Part shown: in pieces, positions 54,459 through 62,151 of the stretch | How positions within the stretch are numbered: position 1 is the stretch's first letter | Layout: each line of letters begins with the position of its first letter | Assembly: GCF_000379125.1 (NCBI RefSeq) | Contig: NZ_KB900626.1 | Span: 2,366,667 to 2,430,666, forward strand | Direction: 5' to 3' | Length of the DNA: 64,000 bases | From: Methylosinus sp. LW4 | GTDB taxonomy: Bacteria > Pseudomonadota > Alphaproteobacteria > Rhizobiales > Beijerinckiaceae | Notes under the pieces: generated by a model | Seen by the model: the letters and a program-made list of their open reading frames with translations, nothing else | What the model was told of the DNA's origin: nothing | Database searches by the model: none | Position numbers and translations under genes: made by a program

Positions 54459-55412
54459 ATGCGCGCGCGGATCATCGCTCTGCTGATCTTCGACGACTTT
54501 CAGATTCTCGATGCGGCTGGACCGATCGCCGCTTTCGAGATCGCCGCGCGCATCGCGCCCGGCGCCTATGCGCTACGAACGATCGCCGCCGCTTCCGGCC
54601 TCGTGCGCTCCTCGTCCGGCGTCGCCATGGCGGCGGCGAGCTTCGCCGCGGCGCGACGCTGCGACACGCTGCTGATCGCCGGCGGCCTCGGCACGCGCGG
54701 CGCCGCCACGGACAGAAACACGCTGGCTTTCGTCGCCCGCGCAGCGACGCGCGCGCGACGCGTGGCGAGCGTATGCTCGGGCGCCTATGTGCTGGCGGCG
54801 GCCGGGCTGCTCGACGGCCGCAGAGCGACGACGCATTGGAGCCGCAGCGGCGATTTTCAGCGACGCTTTCCCAAGGTTCGGCTGGAGCCGGATTTGATCT
54901 TCGTGCGCGACGGGCCGATCTGGAGCTCCGCCGGAATCACCGCGGGCATAGATCTCGCGCTGGCGATGATCGGCGACGATCTCGGCGAGGATGTCGCGCG
55001 CGCCGTCGCGCGGCAGCTCGTCGTCTATCATCGGCGCCCGGGCGGGCAATCGCAATTTTCCGCGCTGCTGGAATTGGAGAGCAGGCAAGACAAATTCGCG
55101 ACGCTGCTGCGCTGGGCGAGCGAGCGTCTACGCCAACGCCTCACCGTGGAGGAGCTGGCCGCGCAGGCCGCGATGAGCCCACGCAATTTCGCGCGCGCCT
55201 TCTCCCGCGCGACCGGCGCGACGCCCGCCAAGGCGATCGAGCGCCTGCGCCTCGACAGAGCGAAGAGCGCGCTGGAAGACGGCGCCGACACGATCGAGCA
55301 AATCGCGCGCGACAGCGGCTTTCGCGACCCAGAACGAATGCGACGCGCGTTTCTACGCGTTTACGGGCAGCCGCCGCAGGCGTTTCGGCGTGGGCGCTCC
55401 GCGCCGAGTTGA
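54459..55412 (+). CDS. GlxA-family transcriptional regulator (DJ-1-like domain plus AraC HTH)
   Basis: This 317-residue regulator has a DJ-1/PfpI-like ligand domain (residues 1-180, RRVASVCSGAYVLAAAGLLDG with a Cys in the nucleophile position). A C-terminal AraC helix-turn-helix pair follows (about 205-310, LTVEELAAQAAMSPRNFARA, then IEQIARDSGFRDPERMRRAF). The ATG at 54459 gives the family start RIIALLIFDDFQILDAAGP. It is divergent from the isonitrile hydratase-like gene, so that gene is its probable target. Confidence 0.88.
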   Translation: MRARIIALLIFDDFQILDAAGPIAAFEIAARIAPGAYALRTIAAASGLVRSSSGVAMAAASFAAARRCDTLLIAGGLGTRGAATDRNTLAFVARAATRARRVASVCSGAYVLAAAGLLDGRRATTHWSRSGDFQRRFPKVRLEPDLIFVRDGPIWSSAGITAGIDLALAMIGDDLGEDVARAVARQLVVYHRRPGGQSQFSALLELESRQDKFATLLRWASERLRQRLTVEELAAQAAMSPRNFARAFSRATGATPAKAIERLRLDRAKSALEDGADTIEQIARDSGFRDPERMRRAFLRVYGQPPQAFRRGRSAPS

Positions 55413-55540
55413 ATGATACAGAGTTAAAAATCTGCTCCACTGGAGCCGGAGCCCCCATGACCTTGACTCCCGAATTCATTACTCGTCAAATATAAGTGGC
55501 TCGACTTGCCACAAACCCTTTGCCGACCCGAGTTCAATTC

Positions 55541-56182
55541 ATGACAAACAACTCACAGCCAGAAAATTTAGCGGCCTTACCCTCGCCCTCACCAACTGGC
55601 CCGTCACCCGATCTCCACAAGATCTACGAAGCGATGTGGCGCAACATGGAAAGGGAAAACAATCTCATCAATTACCGAAACCAATGGTCCATCGTGCTGA
55701 GCGGTGGCATTCTTGCGACACAGGGAGTGTTGCTCACAGCGCTCAGAGAAATCGACAAGAACGCCGTCGACTACTTTTTCTCCGGTGGAATTCTGATGGT
55801 GATGTTTCTTTTGTCTGCCCTGGCTATCTTTTTTTGTACAAAAACCAATGAAGGCGTTCAAGCAGCCCAAAATCAGCTAGAGTATTTGAGGCGGCATTAT
55901 GATTCATTTGAATCTGATATTAAGTGCCCGGGAAATTTTTTCGAGCTAAAATTGAGATACCCACGTCCTTTCGGCGACCCTCACGACCACAACAAAGGTA
56001 ACATCGCAGCGTTGTCGTTCCCAAAAGTAATGCTCGTTATTTGGGTCGTATTCGCGCTCCTCGAAGGCTCTGCCGCTTCGATATTTATCGCCGACGGTAT
56101 TCGCGGCGTCTCACACAATCCGTCAGAGGCGGCGCCGAAAGACAATTCTTCTGGAGGAAAAAAAGCCCGGGTGAAGAACTAA
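55541..56182 (+). CDS. AT-rich small membrane protein of unknown function
   Basis: This 213-residue protein has a polar N-terminus, then YEAMWRNMERENNLINYRNQ. Two transmembrane helices form a pair (about residues 48-72 and 78-102), then a polar segment with EYLRRHYDSFESD and a third helix (about 157-180, VMLVIWVVFALLEG). The C-terminus is Lys-rich. Composition is clearly lower in G+C than its neighbours. No family is recognised. It lies between the GlxA gene and the prophage attachment site. The ATG at 55541 is preferred to a GTG at 55496, which adds 15 residues. Confidence 0.6.
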   Translation: MTNNSQPENLAALPSPSPTGPSPDLHKIYEAMWRNMERENNLINYRNQWSIVLSGGILATQGVLLTALREIDKNAVDYFFSGGILMVMFLLSALAIFFCTKTNEGVQAAQNQLEYLRRHYDSFESDIKCPGNFFELKLRYPRPFGDPHDHNKGNIAALSFPKVMLVIWVVFALLEGSAASIFIADGIRGVSHNPSEAAPKDNSSGGKKARVKN

Positions 56183-56244
56183 AGATTACGCCGCAATTTC
56201 AATCGGCGAGGCACGAGACAACACGCCCGCCGAACCGGCGGCAC

Positions 56245-56306
56245 TGGCGGAAGGGGTGGGATTCGAACCCACGGTGAAGTTTCCCCCACGGCGGTTTTCA
56301 AGACCG
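56245..56306 (-). other. Prophage attachment site: 3' half of a tRNA-Ser(TGA) gene
   Basis: On the minus strand the sequence runs from CGGTCTTGAAAACCG (anticodon TGA at 56300-56298) through a variable arm (GTGGGGGAAACTTCAC) and T-arm GTGGGTTCGAATCCCAC. It ends with CCCTTCCGCCA at the CCA. The 5' half is missing: bases before CGGT do not form the D-arm or the GGAAGGG acceptor strand. This is the residue left when an element integrates at the anticodon part of the gene. An integrase gene begins 65 bases further on. Confidence 0.88.
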
Positions 56307-56370
56307 ACAAGCAATCTGCCGCGCATATTTAGGATGATATTGAATTTGCTTGGAAATTTCAAATTTACCG

Positions 56371-57423
56371 TCAGGCAGACCGCCGTGGTTGTGCCGACAT
56401 TTGTGCCGACCCCTCTTTGGCGCGGGCCGCCTCCTCCGGCGTCAGGAATTCGAGATAGATCTCCGTCGTCTTGACGCTCGTATGGCCCAGGTGCTTCGAA
56501 AGCGAATAGACGCTCATGCCGCCGCGCAGCGCTTCGACCGCGAACAAATGGCGGAGGTCGTGGAAACGAAATCGTTGAAATTCCTGCTTTTCCTTCTTCG
56601 CCTTGGCAATGACGGCCCGACGCACATGGGTGAAATCCGAGGCCGCTTGCGAGAAGGCCTCGCCGCCCTCCCGGCAGAAAATCAGGTCACAACCGAGTGT
56701 GACGGGCTGTGCCGACACATGTGCCGCCGCCGTTTCGGACAGAGAAATCGTCCGGCGCTTGTTCCCCTTCCCGATCACCTCGAGAGTTTTGCCCCGCGCG
56801 TTGAAGCCCCGCCAGGTTGCCTGGACGAGTTCGTCCTGCCGGCAGCCGGTGAGGCGCGCGGCGCGGATGAGGGCGCCGAAGCGCGTCGAAGCTGCGGCGA
56901 TGATGACCTCGATGTCGCGCGCGACCGGTAGAACGATCGGGTCGCGCCTTTCTTTGAGAAGTCGTCGCTTGGAGAGCGTCGGGTTGCCTTCCCGCCAGCC
57001 CATCGCCTCGGCGAAGTCCAGCACCCGCGACACGGCCGTCAGATCACGCCGCACGGTCGCCGGGGTCGCCCCTTCCCGCCGGCGCGCCGAAATCATCGTC
57101 GCTATCGCCTGCCCGTCCACCTTCTCGATCGCGTAGGCGGCGAGATGCGGCTTCACCATCGAAAGCGAGACGGCGTAGCGCTTTGCCGTCGACGGGGCGA
57201 TTTGTCCAGACTCGTGCTCGGCCCATTCTGTCACGGCCTCGAGCCACGTCCGGCGCCTTTCGCCGCGCCAGCGCGCCGCCGCGATCTCTTCGATCCGCTT
57301 GTCCCGGAGCCGCCGCGCAGTCGCGAGATCGCGCGTGCGTAGGCTTTCTCTATGCTCGACTCCCCGGACGGTGGCTCGCAGCCAGAAGACTCCGCCTCGG
57401 GTATAGAGATTCGGCTCGCGCAT
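56371..57423 (-). CDS. int: Tyrosine-recombinase integrase
   Basis: This 350-residue integrase has an Arg-rich N-terminal arm-binding part and a core-binding SAM-like domain (about 55-140, TAKRYAVSLSMVKPHLAAYA). The catalytic domain has Arg in RLTGCRQDELV, His-x2-Arg in FHDLRHLFAVEALRG, LGH in SKHLGHTSV and the nucleophile Tyr in TTEIYLEF. All catalytic residues are present. AGGAGG precedes the ATG at 57423. It lies 64 bases from the tRNA-Ser remnant, as expected for the enzyme acting there. Confidence 0.94.
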   Translation of the reverse strand: MREPNLYTRGGVFWLRATVRGVEHRESLRTRDLATARRLRDKRIEEIAAARWRGERRRTWLEAVTEWAEHESGQIAPSTAKRYAVSLSMVKPHLAAYAIEKVDGQAIATMISARRREGATPATVRRDLTAVSRVLDFAEAMGWREGNPTLSKRRLLKERRDPIVLPVARDIEVIIAAASTRFGALIRAARLTGCRQDELVQATWRGFNARGKTLEVIGKGNKRRTISLSETAAAHVSAQPVTLGCDLIFCREGGEAFSQAASDFTHVRRAVIAKAKKEKQEFQRFRFHDLRHLFAVEALRGGMSVYSLSKHLGHTSVKTTEIYLEFLTPEEAARAKEGSAQMSAQPRRSA

Positions 57424-57626
57424 TCGGCCTCCTTCGCCGCGACATGCCGGCGGAGCTTCTCTGGATCGAAGGTCCATAGGCTGCCGATTTTTGCCGCCCC
57501 GGGCAACTCCCCTCGCGCAGCGAGCGCTTGGACGCCGCGCACGGTCAACCCAAGAATGGCGGCCGCGGCAGTCGCGCGGACGCGTTCCAACTCCACAGGC
57601 GTCGAGTGAGAGTCGCGGCGACTCAC
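57231..57626 (-). CDS. Excisionase-like helix-turn-helix protein
   Basis: This 131-residue protein starts at GTG after GGAGGAACC and reads VSRRDSHSTPVELERVRATA. The MerR/excisionase-like helix-turn-helix follows (AAILGLTVRGVQALAARGEL, PGAAKIGSLWTFDPEKLRRH). The C-terminal 60 residues include SIEKAYARAISRL, a pattern repeatedly seen in these phage proteins. Its last 193 bases overlap the integrase gene in another frame of the same strand. The HTH half is well supported; the overlap length is less certain. It would favour excision or regulate int. Confidence 0.75.
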   Translation of the reverse strand: MSRRDSHSTPVELERVRATAAAAILGLTVRGVQALAARGELPGAAKIGSLWTFDPEKLRRHVAAKEAECASRISIPEAESSGCEPPSGESSIEKAYARAISRLRGGSGTSGSKRSRRRAGAAKGAGRGSRP

Positions 57627-57940
57627 GGTTCCTCCCCTCCCCCGAGCGCCCGCTCGATCGCCTGACGCTTGCAGCGCTCCCAAACGGAGTCGACCCGCCG
57701 CCACATCGCGACCGCGGAAAGCCGCGCCGGCGAACCGGCAGGCAGCCTCCAATACTCGCGGTAGATCGGCTTGCGCGCGATGATCCTCCGCGCCCGGCGC
57801 CGCGCGAGCGCATAGGCGGCGCGGGTTTCCCGCGAGACGAGCCGCCAATGCTTCGGGCAAACCCATTCCGAATAGCCCTTGTCGGCGCCGATCGTCCTCC
57901 GGCAAAACGGGACGCAGCACGGGAGGCGACCGGCGGTCAT
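57623..57940 (-). CDS. Phage protein with N-terminal Cys cluster
   Basis: This 105-residue protein has the N-terminal segment LPCCVPFCRRTIGADK then WVCPKHW, a Cys4/His-type arrangement that could hold zinc. An Arg-rich helix and a conserved-looking EYWRLPAGSPARL follow. No function is known. Its TGA overlaps the GTG start of the excisionase-like gene and its start overlaps the stop of the previous gene, so it is coupled on both sides. Confidence 0.75.
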   Translation of the reverse strand: MTAGRLPCCVPFCRRTIGADKGYSEWVCPKHWRLVSRETRAAYALARRRARRIIARKPIYREYWRLPAGSPARLSAVAMWRRVDSVWERCKRQAIERALGGGEEP

Positions 57941-58254
57941 GGGCGGCTCTGCTTCAGATAGAGCGCGACCGCGCTGCGAAGATCGCTCTCCGGGACGCCG
58001 AGAAGTTGAGCAAGGGCCTTTTGCGCATCCGAAGCGGCGGCAGCCATATCGCCTCGACTGAGGAAGCCCCGATGGCCCTTGGTGATGATCGTTTCTGAGA
58101 ATTCGAACAGCACCGCTACGTGGCGGAGTTTGTCAGAGCCAAGAAACTCGCCGCCGATGCGGGTGGGGTTTTTGATCCGCGGCGCCGGCTCGGGCGCGCC
58201 GCCAGTGCGACCGATATATTTGTCGGCGATGCGCTTCGCGTCGGGCGTCCTCAT
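57937..58254 (-). CDS. Hypothetical phage protein
   Basis: This 105-residue protein begins MRTPDAKRIADKYIGRTGG and has a polar first half followed by VAVLFEFSETIITKGHRGFL and an Ala-rich helix. No family is recognised. Its stop overlaps the next start by 4 bases. The ATG at 58254 was chosen because the frame upstream lies in the preceding Ser/Gly-rich gene's area. Confidence 0.68.
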   Translation of the reverse strand: MRTPDAKRIADKYIGRTGGAPEPAPRIKNPTRIGGEFLGSDKLRHVAVLFEFSETIITKGHRGFLSRGDMAAAASDAQKALAQLLGVPESDLRSAVALYLKQSRP

Positions 58255-58273
58255 AGCGGGAAATCCTCCTAGA

Positions 58274-58651
58274 TCAAAAATCGCCGCCGCCGCCGAAGGA
58301 GCCGCCTCCGTCGAATGACGACGAGCCCGAGTCGAAGCTTCCCGAGGACGATCCGCAATCGCTCGACCACGACGAGGAATGATCATGCGAAGTTGAATGG
58401 CTGTGCGCCGAGCAATCATCATGCGTCACCGCCGGCGCAGGATCGCTGCTCGAATGCAAGGGGCTCAAGGGCGAAAGCGGATTGAGCGGCGAGAGGACAT
58501 TGAGCGGCGACATGGGATGATCGACGAGGCCATCCGCCTCGGTCGACCGCGAAGCGCGCGCAACATCGGCGGAGGCTCCAGCGACGCGGCCTCGCTCCGC
58601 AGTGGCCTTTTTCCGCTCGCGGCGACTTTTCCACCAAGATATCAAGCCCAT
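58274..58651 (-). CDS. Ser/Gly-rich phage protein
   Basis: This 125-residue protein has a basic Trp-containing N-terminus (MGLISWWKSRRERKK), then a repeated SPLNVLSPLNPLSPLSPL stretch. A His/Ser/Gly-rich tail ends in SFGGGGDF. The sequence is low complexity and no family is recognised, but AGGAG at the right distance from the ATG at 58651 supports translation. It resembles unstructured small proteins of other alphaproteobacterial prophages. Confidence 0.6.
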   Translation of the reverse strand: MGLISWWKSRRERKKATAERGRVAGASADVARASRSTEADGLVDHPMSPLNVLSPLNPLSPLSPLHSSSDPAPAVTHDDCSAHSHSTSHDHSSSWSSDCGSSSGSFDSGSSSFDGGGSFGGGGDF

Positions 58652-58663
58652 GATCATTCTCCT

Positions 58664-58840
58664 CTATTGAAACCGTGATCCCCGCCACTTCCGCGCGAGG
58701 CAAACGACGATGATCCAGCGCGCCTCATCGTTGTGGCCGCAGCACTGGTCGCCGCAGTTGAAATAAGGAGCGGATTGCCCAACTTCCCCGGCCAGCGCAG
58801 TCAACCATTGCGTCGCTTTCTTTTTTTCTGCCTCCGCCAC
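58664..58840 (-). CDS. Small phage protein with Cys/His motif
   Basis: A GTG at 58840 starts a 58-residue protein with a basic N-terminal helix (VAEAEKKKATQWLTALAGEV), then FNCGDQCCGHNDEARWIIVV. The Cys/His cluster could bind zinc. Its first 40 bases overlap the end of the next gene upstream in another frame. No function is known. Confidence 0.55.
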   Translation of the reverse strand: MAEAEKKKATQWLTALAGEVGQSAPYFNCGDQCCGHNDEARWIIVVCLARKWRGSRFQ

Positions 58841-59010
58841 GCCTCGATCCTCGCCACCACCTCCCGCGCGCGCGGCATCCGCCACTTAAGCAGGGCTCGA
58901 CGCCACAGGCACGACGCCGCCCTCGGCCTGTCGAAGCAATTGCCGGCGCCGAGGTCGATTGCATTGGGGAACGCGCCACAGCGAGCGCAGCGCGGGAGTG
59001 CCGCTTTCAT
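58801..59010 (-). CDS. Small basic Cys-containing phage protein
   Basis: This 69-residue protein begins MKAALPRCARCGAFPNAID with a CxxC pair, followed by further Cys (GNCFDRP, SCLWRRALLKW) and a strongly basic C-terminus. GGGGAAG precedes the ATG. Its start overlaps the stop of the upstream gene (ATGA). The function is unknown; a zinc-binding or DNA-binding role is possible. Confidence 0.65.
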   Translation of the reverse strand: MKAALPRCARCGAFPNAIDLGAGNCFDRPRAASCLWRRALLKWRMPRAREVVARIEAWRRQKKRKRRNG

Positions 59011-59537
59011 GGACGCTTCCCCTTCGGCGGAAGCCGGCGCCAGTGCGTCGCCGGGCGCGGATTGCGGGGATTTCCAAAAGGATGAAATTCGCCGGGCCGA
59101 CGGAGTTCAATAATGGCGACGTCACCGGTCCCCGCGTCGAACACGAGCACGGGCTCGTTCAGCGGGATGGTGGCGATCGGATGATCGACGAGGCCGAACA
59201 AGTCGAGGATTCCGCTCAGCACTCCCGGCAGCCCATCGTGCTCATAGACGATATAGCCGGCCTGACCGCCGTTGCGGGCGTGGAATCCACCGCGCTCATA
59301 GGTCGGCGACGAGTTCGAACGGATGATGGTCGCGATAGCTTCCCGGAGTTCGCCCGTCTCGGCGCCAAAATATGAAGTCGACCGCCGCCTGTCTTCGAGC
59401 TCGGCGAGGTCGCGCTCGGCTTCTTCAAGCGCCGCCTCGAGCCAATGGAAATCGTCCGGGATCATAGCCTCGGTCAGGCGGCCACTCGCGATCACCTCCC
59501 GCAGGCCTTCGACGAGAGAAACGGTTGTGGGTGTCAT
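59007..59537 (-). CDS. Hypothetical phage protein
   Basis: This 176-residue protein has an N-terminal helical part with a coiled coil (about residues 20-50, WLEAALEEAERDLAELEDR) and a C-terminal part ending in a basic tail. No family is recognised. It is coupled to the downstream gene by a 4-base overlap, and its start overlaps the stop of the helicase gene. Confidence 0.72.
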   Translation of the reverse strand: MTPTTVSLVEGLREVIASGRLTEAMIPDDFHWLEAALEEAERDLAELEDRRRSTSYFGAETGELREAIATIIRSNSSPTYERGGFHARNGGQAGYIVYEHDGLPGVLSGILDLFGLVDHPIATIPLNEPVLVFDAGTGDVAIIELRRPGEFHPFGNPRNPRPATHWRRLPPKGKRP

Positions 59538-61345
59538 TTCTGCCCCCTGAGCATCGCGAGAATATCGGCCTTGTGCCGCTCGGCGGCCGCCTGGGCGACA
59601 GCATGGTCGGCCTCGCCCTCCATCTTGTCGTGCATGACGCCGAGCGCCTGCGCCTCCTTGATCGCCAGCACCTCGAGCATTCCAGGATCTGTGCCGAGAT
59701 CAGTCGTCAGGTAATAGGCGAGCACGCTCTCTCGTTGCCCCATGCGATGCGCCCGGTCCTCAGCCTGCCAATGGATCGCCGGAGACCAGTCGAATTCGGC
59801 GAAGACGACGACGCGGGCGCGCGCCTGAAGGCCGTCGATGCCGGTCGCGGCACGGAGCGCTATTTGGCATAGGTTCGTGTCGCCGGCCGCGAAGCGCTTC
59901 ACCGCCGTGTCCTTCTGGCCCATGGTCTCCTGCCCAGTGATCCGGACCGGGCCGAAGTCCTCGAGCGCGTCCGAGATCAGGTCGTGGACGGAGTGGTGAT
60001 GCGCGAAGACGAGCGTCGGCTGTTCGGCTTCGAGGAGCGCGCGCAGGAACGCAATGACGCCGGGCGCTTTGGCGACGCCAGTCGCCATTCTCGTCTTTGC
60101 GAGCGCCTCGGCTTCCATTTTGCCGCGATCGAAGGGATCACGGACGAGCGCCGCATCCTTGGCGAGCTTGACCGCTTCCTTCAGCAGCTCAGCGAACTTC
60201 GCATTGTCCGCGTCGATCGGTTCGATGACGCGCTGCTTCTCCGGCAACTCGCCGAGCACCTCGGCCTTCGTCCGACGCAGTAAGAGCCCGCGGTCGCGGA
60301 GATAGGTCCCCAGCGCGTCCGGCTGTGCGACCAAATTCGGGTCGCCCGACTCGACACACCATGTCCGCTGGAAATCGACCTTCGTCCCAAGGCAGCCGCG
60401 ATTGATCGTGTTCCAGACGTTATAGACCTCAATTCCTTTGTTGTAGATCGGCGTGCCCGACAGGCCAACGGCTGTTTTCGCGCTGCGAGCGAGCGTTCGG
60501 CAGGACTCGTGCTTCCTCGTCCCCGGGTGACGTAGCTCCTGGCATTCGTCGAAGATGATCGTCCGGACGCCACGTGTGCGCAGCCAATTCTCCCAGGCGC
60601 CCATGATGAGATAATGGGCGAGGTAGAGATCGGCCTTCGGCGTGTCACGCTCGGCCTTGATCCCACGCAGCGAAAGCCATGAGATCGCGCCAGCCGGCCC
60701 CGCGAGCGGCCGCGTCGCGTCACGCGCCTCGAGGAATTCCTCGATCTTCCGCTCCCAATGCTTCATGACATGCGATTGGCAGATGATCACCGCCGGCCAA
60801 TCGTCGAGGCGATCGAGCAGCGCCAGTGCCTGGGGCGTTTTTCCTAATCCCATGTCGTCACCGAGCACCGTCTTACGATGCGCAACCATGAAGCTGAGGC
60901 CTTCCTTCTGGAAGTCACGCAGCGTGCCCTTGAATCGACCGCCGCCTTTCGGTGAGCCGATCGGCGCGAGCGTGAGCCGCTCTTCATAGGACGCCATGAG
61001 GTCGGAATATTGCTCCGCCCACAACTCCGCGGCCGTACGACCGATCGAGACCGGGAAGCGATGCATCAACATCAACAGGTCTTCGAACATCGATGCAACC
61101 GCTGGCCATGAGATAGCGTCGCGGGCCTTCGAGCAACGCGCTCCGGAGAACAGCTTCTCGGCCATGACGATGACGACTGGCGAGCCCTTGAGCGACCAGC
61201 GCGCGCCGCCGCCGCCTTCCGGCGTCTCTTCCGTGACGGAAAGCGTCAGATGCGCGATGGCGCCGCGATCGTCGGGACGCTGTAGCAGCGCCGGGAATCG
61301 GCTGGGCGCCGCGTGCTCCACGAGGGTGAGTGCAGTTGTCGTCAC
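59534..61345 (-). CDS. SNF2/DEAD-like helicase
   Basis: This 603-residue protein has an SNF2-type ATPase core. The Walker A is LGDDMGLGKTPQALAL (about 165), and the DEAH-like box is IIFDECQELRHP (about 270). GLSGTPIYNKG is motif III. The C-terminal helicase half has LVFAHHHSVHDLI, LQARARVVVFAEFDW and the arginine finger AEDRAHRMGQRESV. It is probably a phage replication or recombination factor acting on DNA. The stop overlaps the downstream start (ATGA), and its own start overlaps the upstream stop. Confidence 0.9.
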   Translation of the reverse strand: MTTTALTLVEHAAPSRFPALLQRPDDRGAIAHLTLSVTEETPEGGGGARWSLKGSPVVIVMAEKLFSGARCSKARDAISWPAVASMFEDLLMLMHRFPVSIGRTAAELWAEQYSDLMASYEERLTLAPIGSPKGGGRFKGTLRDFQKEGLSFMVAHRKTVLGDDMGLGKTPQALALLDRLDDWPAVIICQSHVMKHWERKIEEFLEARDATRPLAGPAGAISWLSLRGIKAERDTPKADLYLAHYLIMGAWENWLRTRGVRTIIFDECQELRHPGTRKHESCRTLARSAKTAVGLSGTPIYNKGIEVYNVWNTINRGCLGTKVDFQRTWCVESGDPNLVAQPDALGTYLRDRGLLLRRTKAEVLGELPEKQRVIEPIDADNAKFAELLKEAVKLAKDAALVRDPFDRGKMEAEALAKTRMATGVAKAPGVIAFLRALLEAEQPTLVFAHHHSVHDLISDALEDFGPVRITGQETMGQKDTAVKRFAAGDTNLCQIALRAATGIDGLQARARVVVFAEFDWSPAIHWQAEDRAHRMGQRESVLAYYLTTDLGTDPGMLEVLAIKEAQALGVMHDKMEGEADHAVAQAAAERHKADILAMLRGQK

Positions 61346-61533
61346 AGAGGCAACCTTTCTTCCTCGGCCTTGCGCCGATAATCGTCGCGGATCGCTTCGA
61401 GGATCAACGTCTGCCGATCGGCCGTGGCGCGTGACATCTTGTTCGCGTCGATCAGACGGGGGTAGACGCGGCGACGTTGTGCGAGTTCGCGCTCAACTTC
61501 CTTGAGCTTCTCGGACGATGAAAACTCCGTCAT
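61342..61533 (-). CDS. Small coiled-coil phage protein
   Basis: This 63-residue protein (MTEFSSSEKLKEVERELAQR and onward) is a charged helix without a known family. It is coupled to the helicase gene by a 4-base overlap, and its start overlaps the preceding stop. Confidence 0.66.
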   Translation of the reverse strand: MTEFSSSEKLKEVERELAQRRRVYPRLIDANKMSRATADRQTLILEAIRDDYRRKAEEERLPL

Positions 61534-61742
61534 TCGATTGCCCTTCCGTGGTCTAGCGCCGACCTCTCGGCCTCTCCGCCGATCTCCCGCAGCAACTCCT
61601 CCGCCAGCACCCGCAGCGCACTGGCGGCCCCGTCGGCGCGCTTCGTCGTCGCCCGCGCCTCGACGCCGTCGGCGACCCGCAGCGCTTGATCGATCGCGAA
61701 AAGGAGCCCGGCGCGATAGCCGGCGGCGAATTCCGCCGTCAT
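61530..61742 (-). CDS. Hypothetical small phage protein
   Basis: This 70-residue helical protein begins MTAEFAAGYRAGLLFAIDQA. No family is recognised. It is joined to both neighbours by 4-base overlaps. An earlier in-frame start would add 13 mostly Gly/Arg residues. Confidence 0.62.
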   Translation of the reverse strand: MTAEFAAGYRAGLLFAIDQALRVADGVEARATTKRADGAASALRVLAEELLREIGGEAERSALDHGRAIE

Positions 61743-61969
61743 GCGGCCTGCCCTCGCCACAGGGCGACCGCCTCCCGCCATGTTGCAACGCCCAGCTTTT
61801 GGCAGATCACGCTCGAGCGCCGCTGCGCTGATCTCAGACTGATGCCGACGCTCTCCGCGGCCTCTCCGAGACCGCGCGCTCCGCTCTGTAGCGCGCGCAA
61901 GAATTCGGCCTCGGCCGGCGTCAAAGCGCCTGGGTCGGTTACATGACGGGGAGGAATCGAGAGCGCCAT
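61739..61969 (-). CDS. Small LuxR/GerE-type helix-turn-helix protein
   Basis: This 76-residue protein reads as one helix-turn-helix domain: LTPAEAEFLRALQSGA, then LGEAAESVGISLRSAQRRSS and VICQKLGVATWREAV. The pattern is that of LuxR-type C-terminal domains without a receiver. It may control the early phage operon. The ATG at 61969 has AGAGGG upstream and shares its A with the stop of the 59-residue gene (TGATG). Confidence 0.72.
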   Translation of the reverse strand: MALSIPPRHVTDPGALTPAEAEFLRALQSGARGLGEAAESVGISLRSAQRRSSVICQKLGVATWREAVALWRGQAA

Positions 61970-62148
61970 CAAACCCTCTTTCTCTCGGGGTTCAAGAATA
62001 TGCTCGTGCGCAGCTGGCAAAAATTGTGCGTGTCGACGTCAACGAGATCGACGCTGGCGCCGACCTCCTCCTCGAGGTCGAGCAGGATTTTCTGGATGGC
62101 CTCTTCGGCCGCGGTGACGCGCGGGTCGTTGTCAAGATCCCTGGCCAT
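61969..62148 (-). CDS. Short phage protein, 59 residues
   Basis: Translating the gap between the HTH gene and recT gives MARDLDNDPRVTAAEEAIQK, then a Leu/Glu-rich helix and VDLVDVDTHNFCQLR. The frame has no stop between ATG 62148 and TGA 61969. It starts 3 bases after the recT stop and joins the HTH gene by TGATG, so it fits the coupled operon. Function is unknown. Confidence 0.7.
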   Translation of the reverse strand: MARDLDNDPRVTAAEEAIQKILLDLEEEVGASVDLVDVDTHNFCQLRTSIFLNPERKRV

Positions 62149-62151
62149 TTC

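Noticed and set aside
56245..56360. A complete tRNA gene
   Set aside because: The D-arm and 5' acceptor strand are missing.
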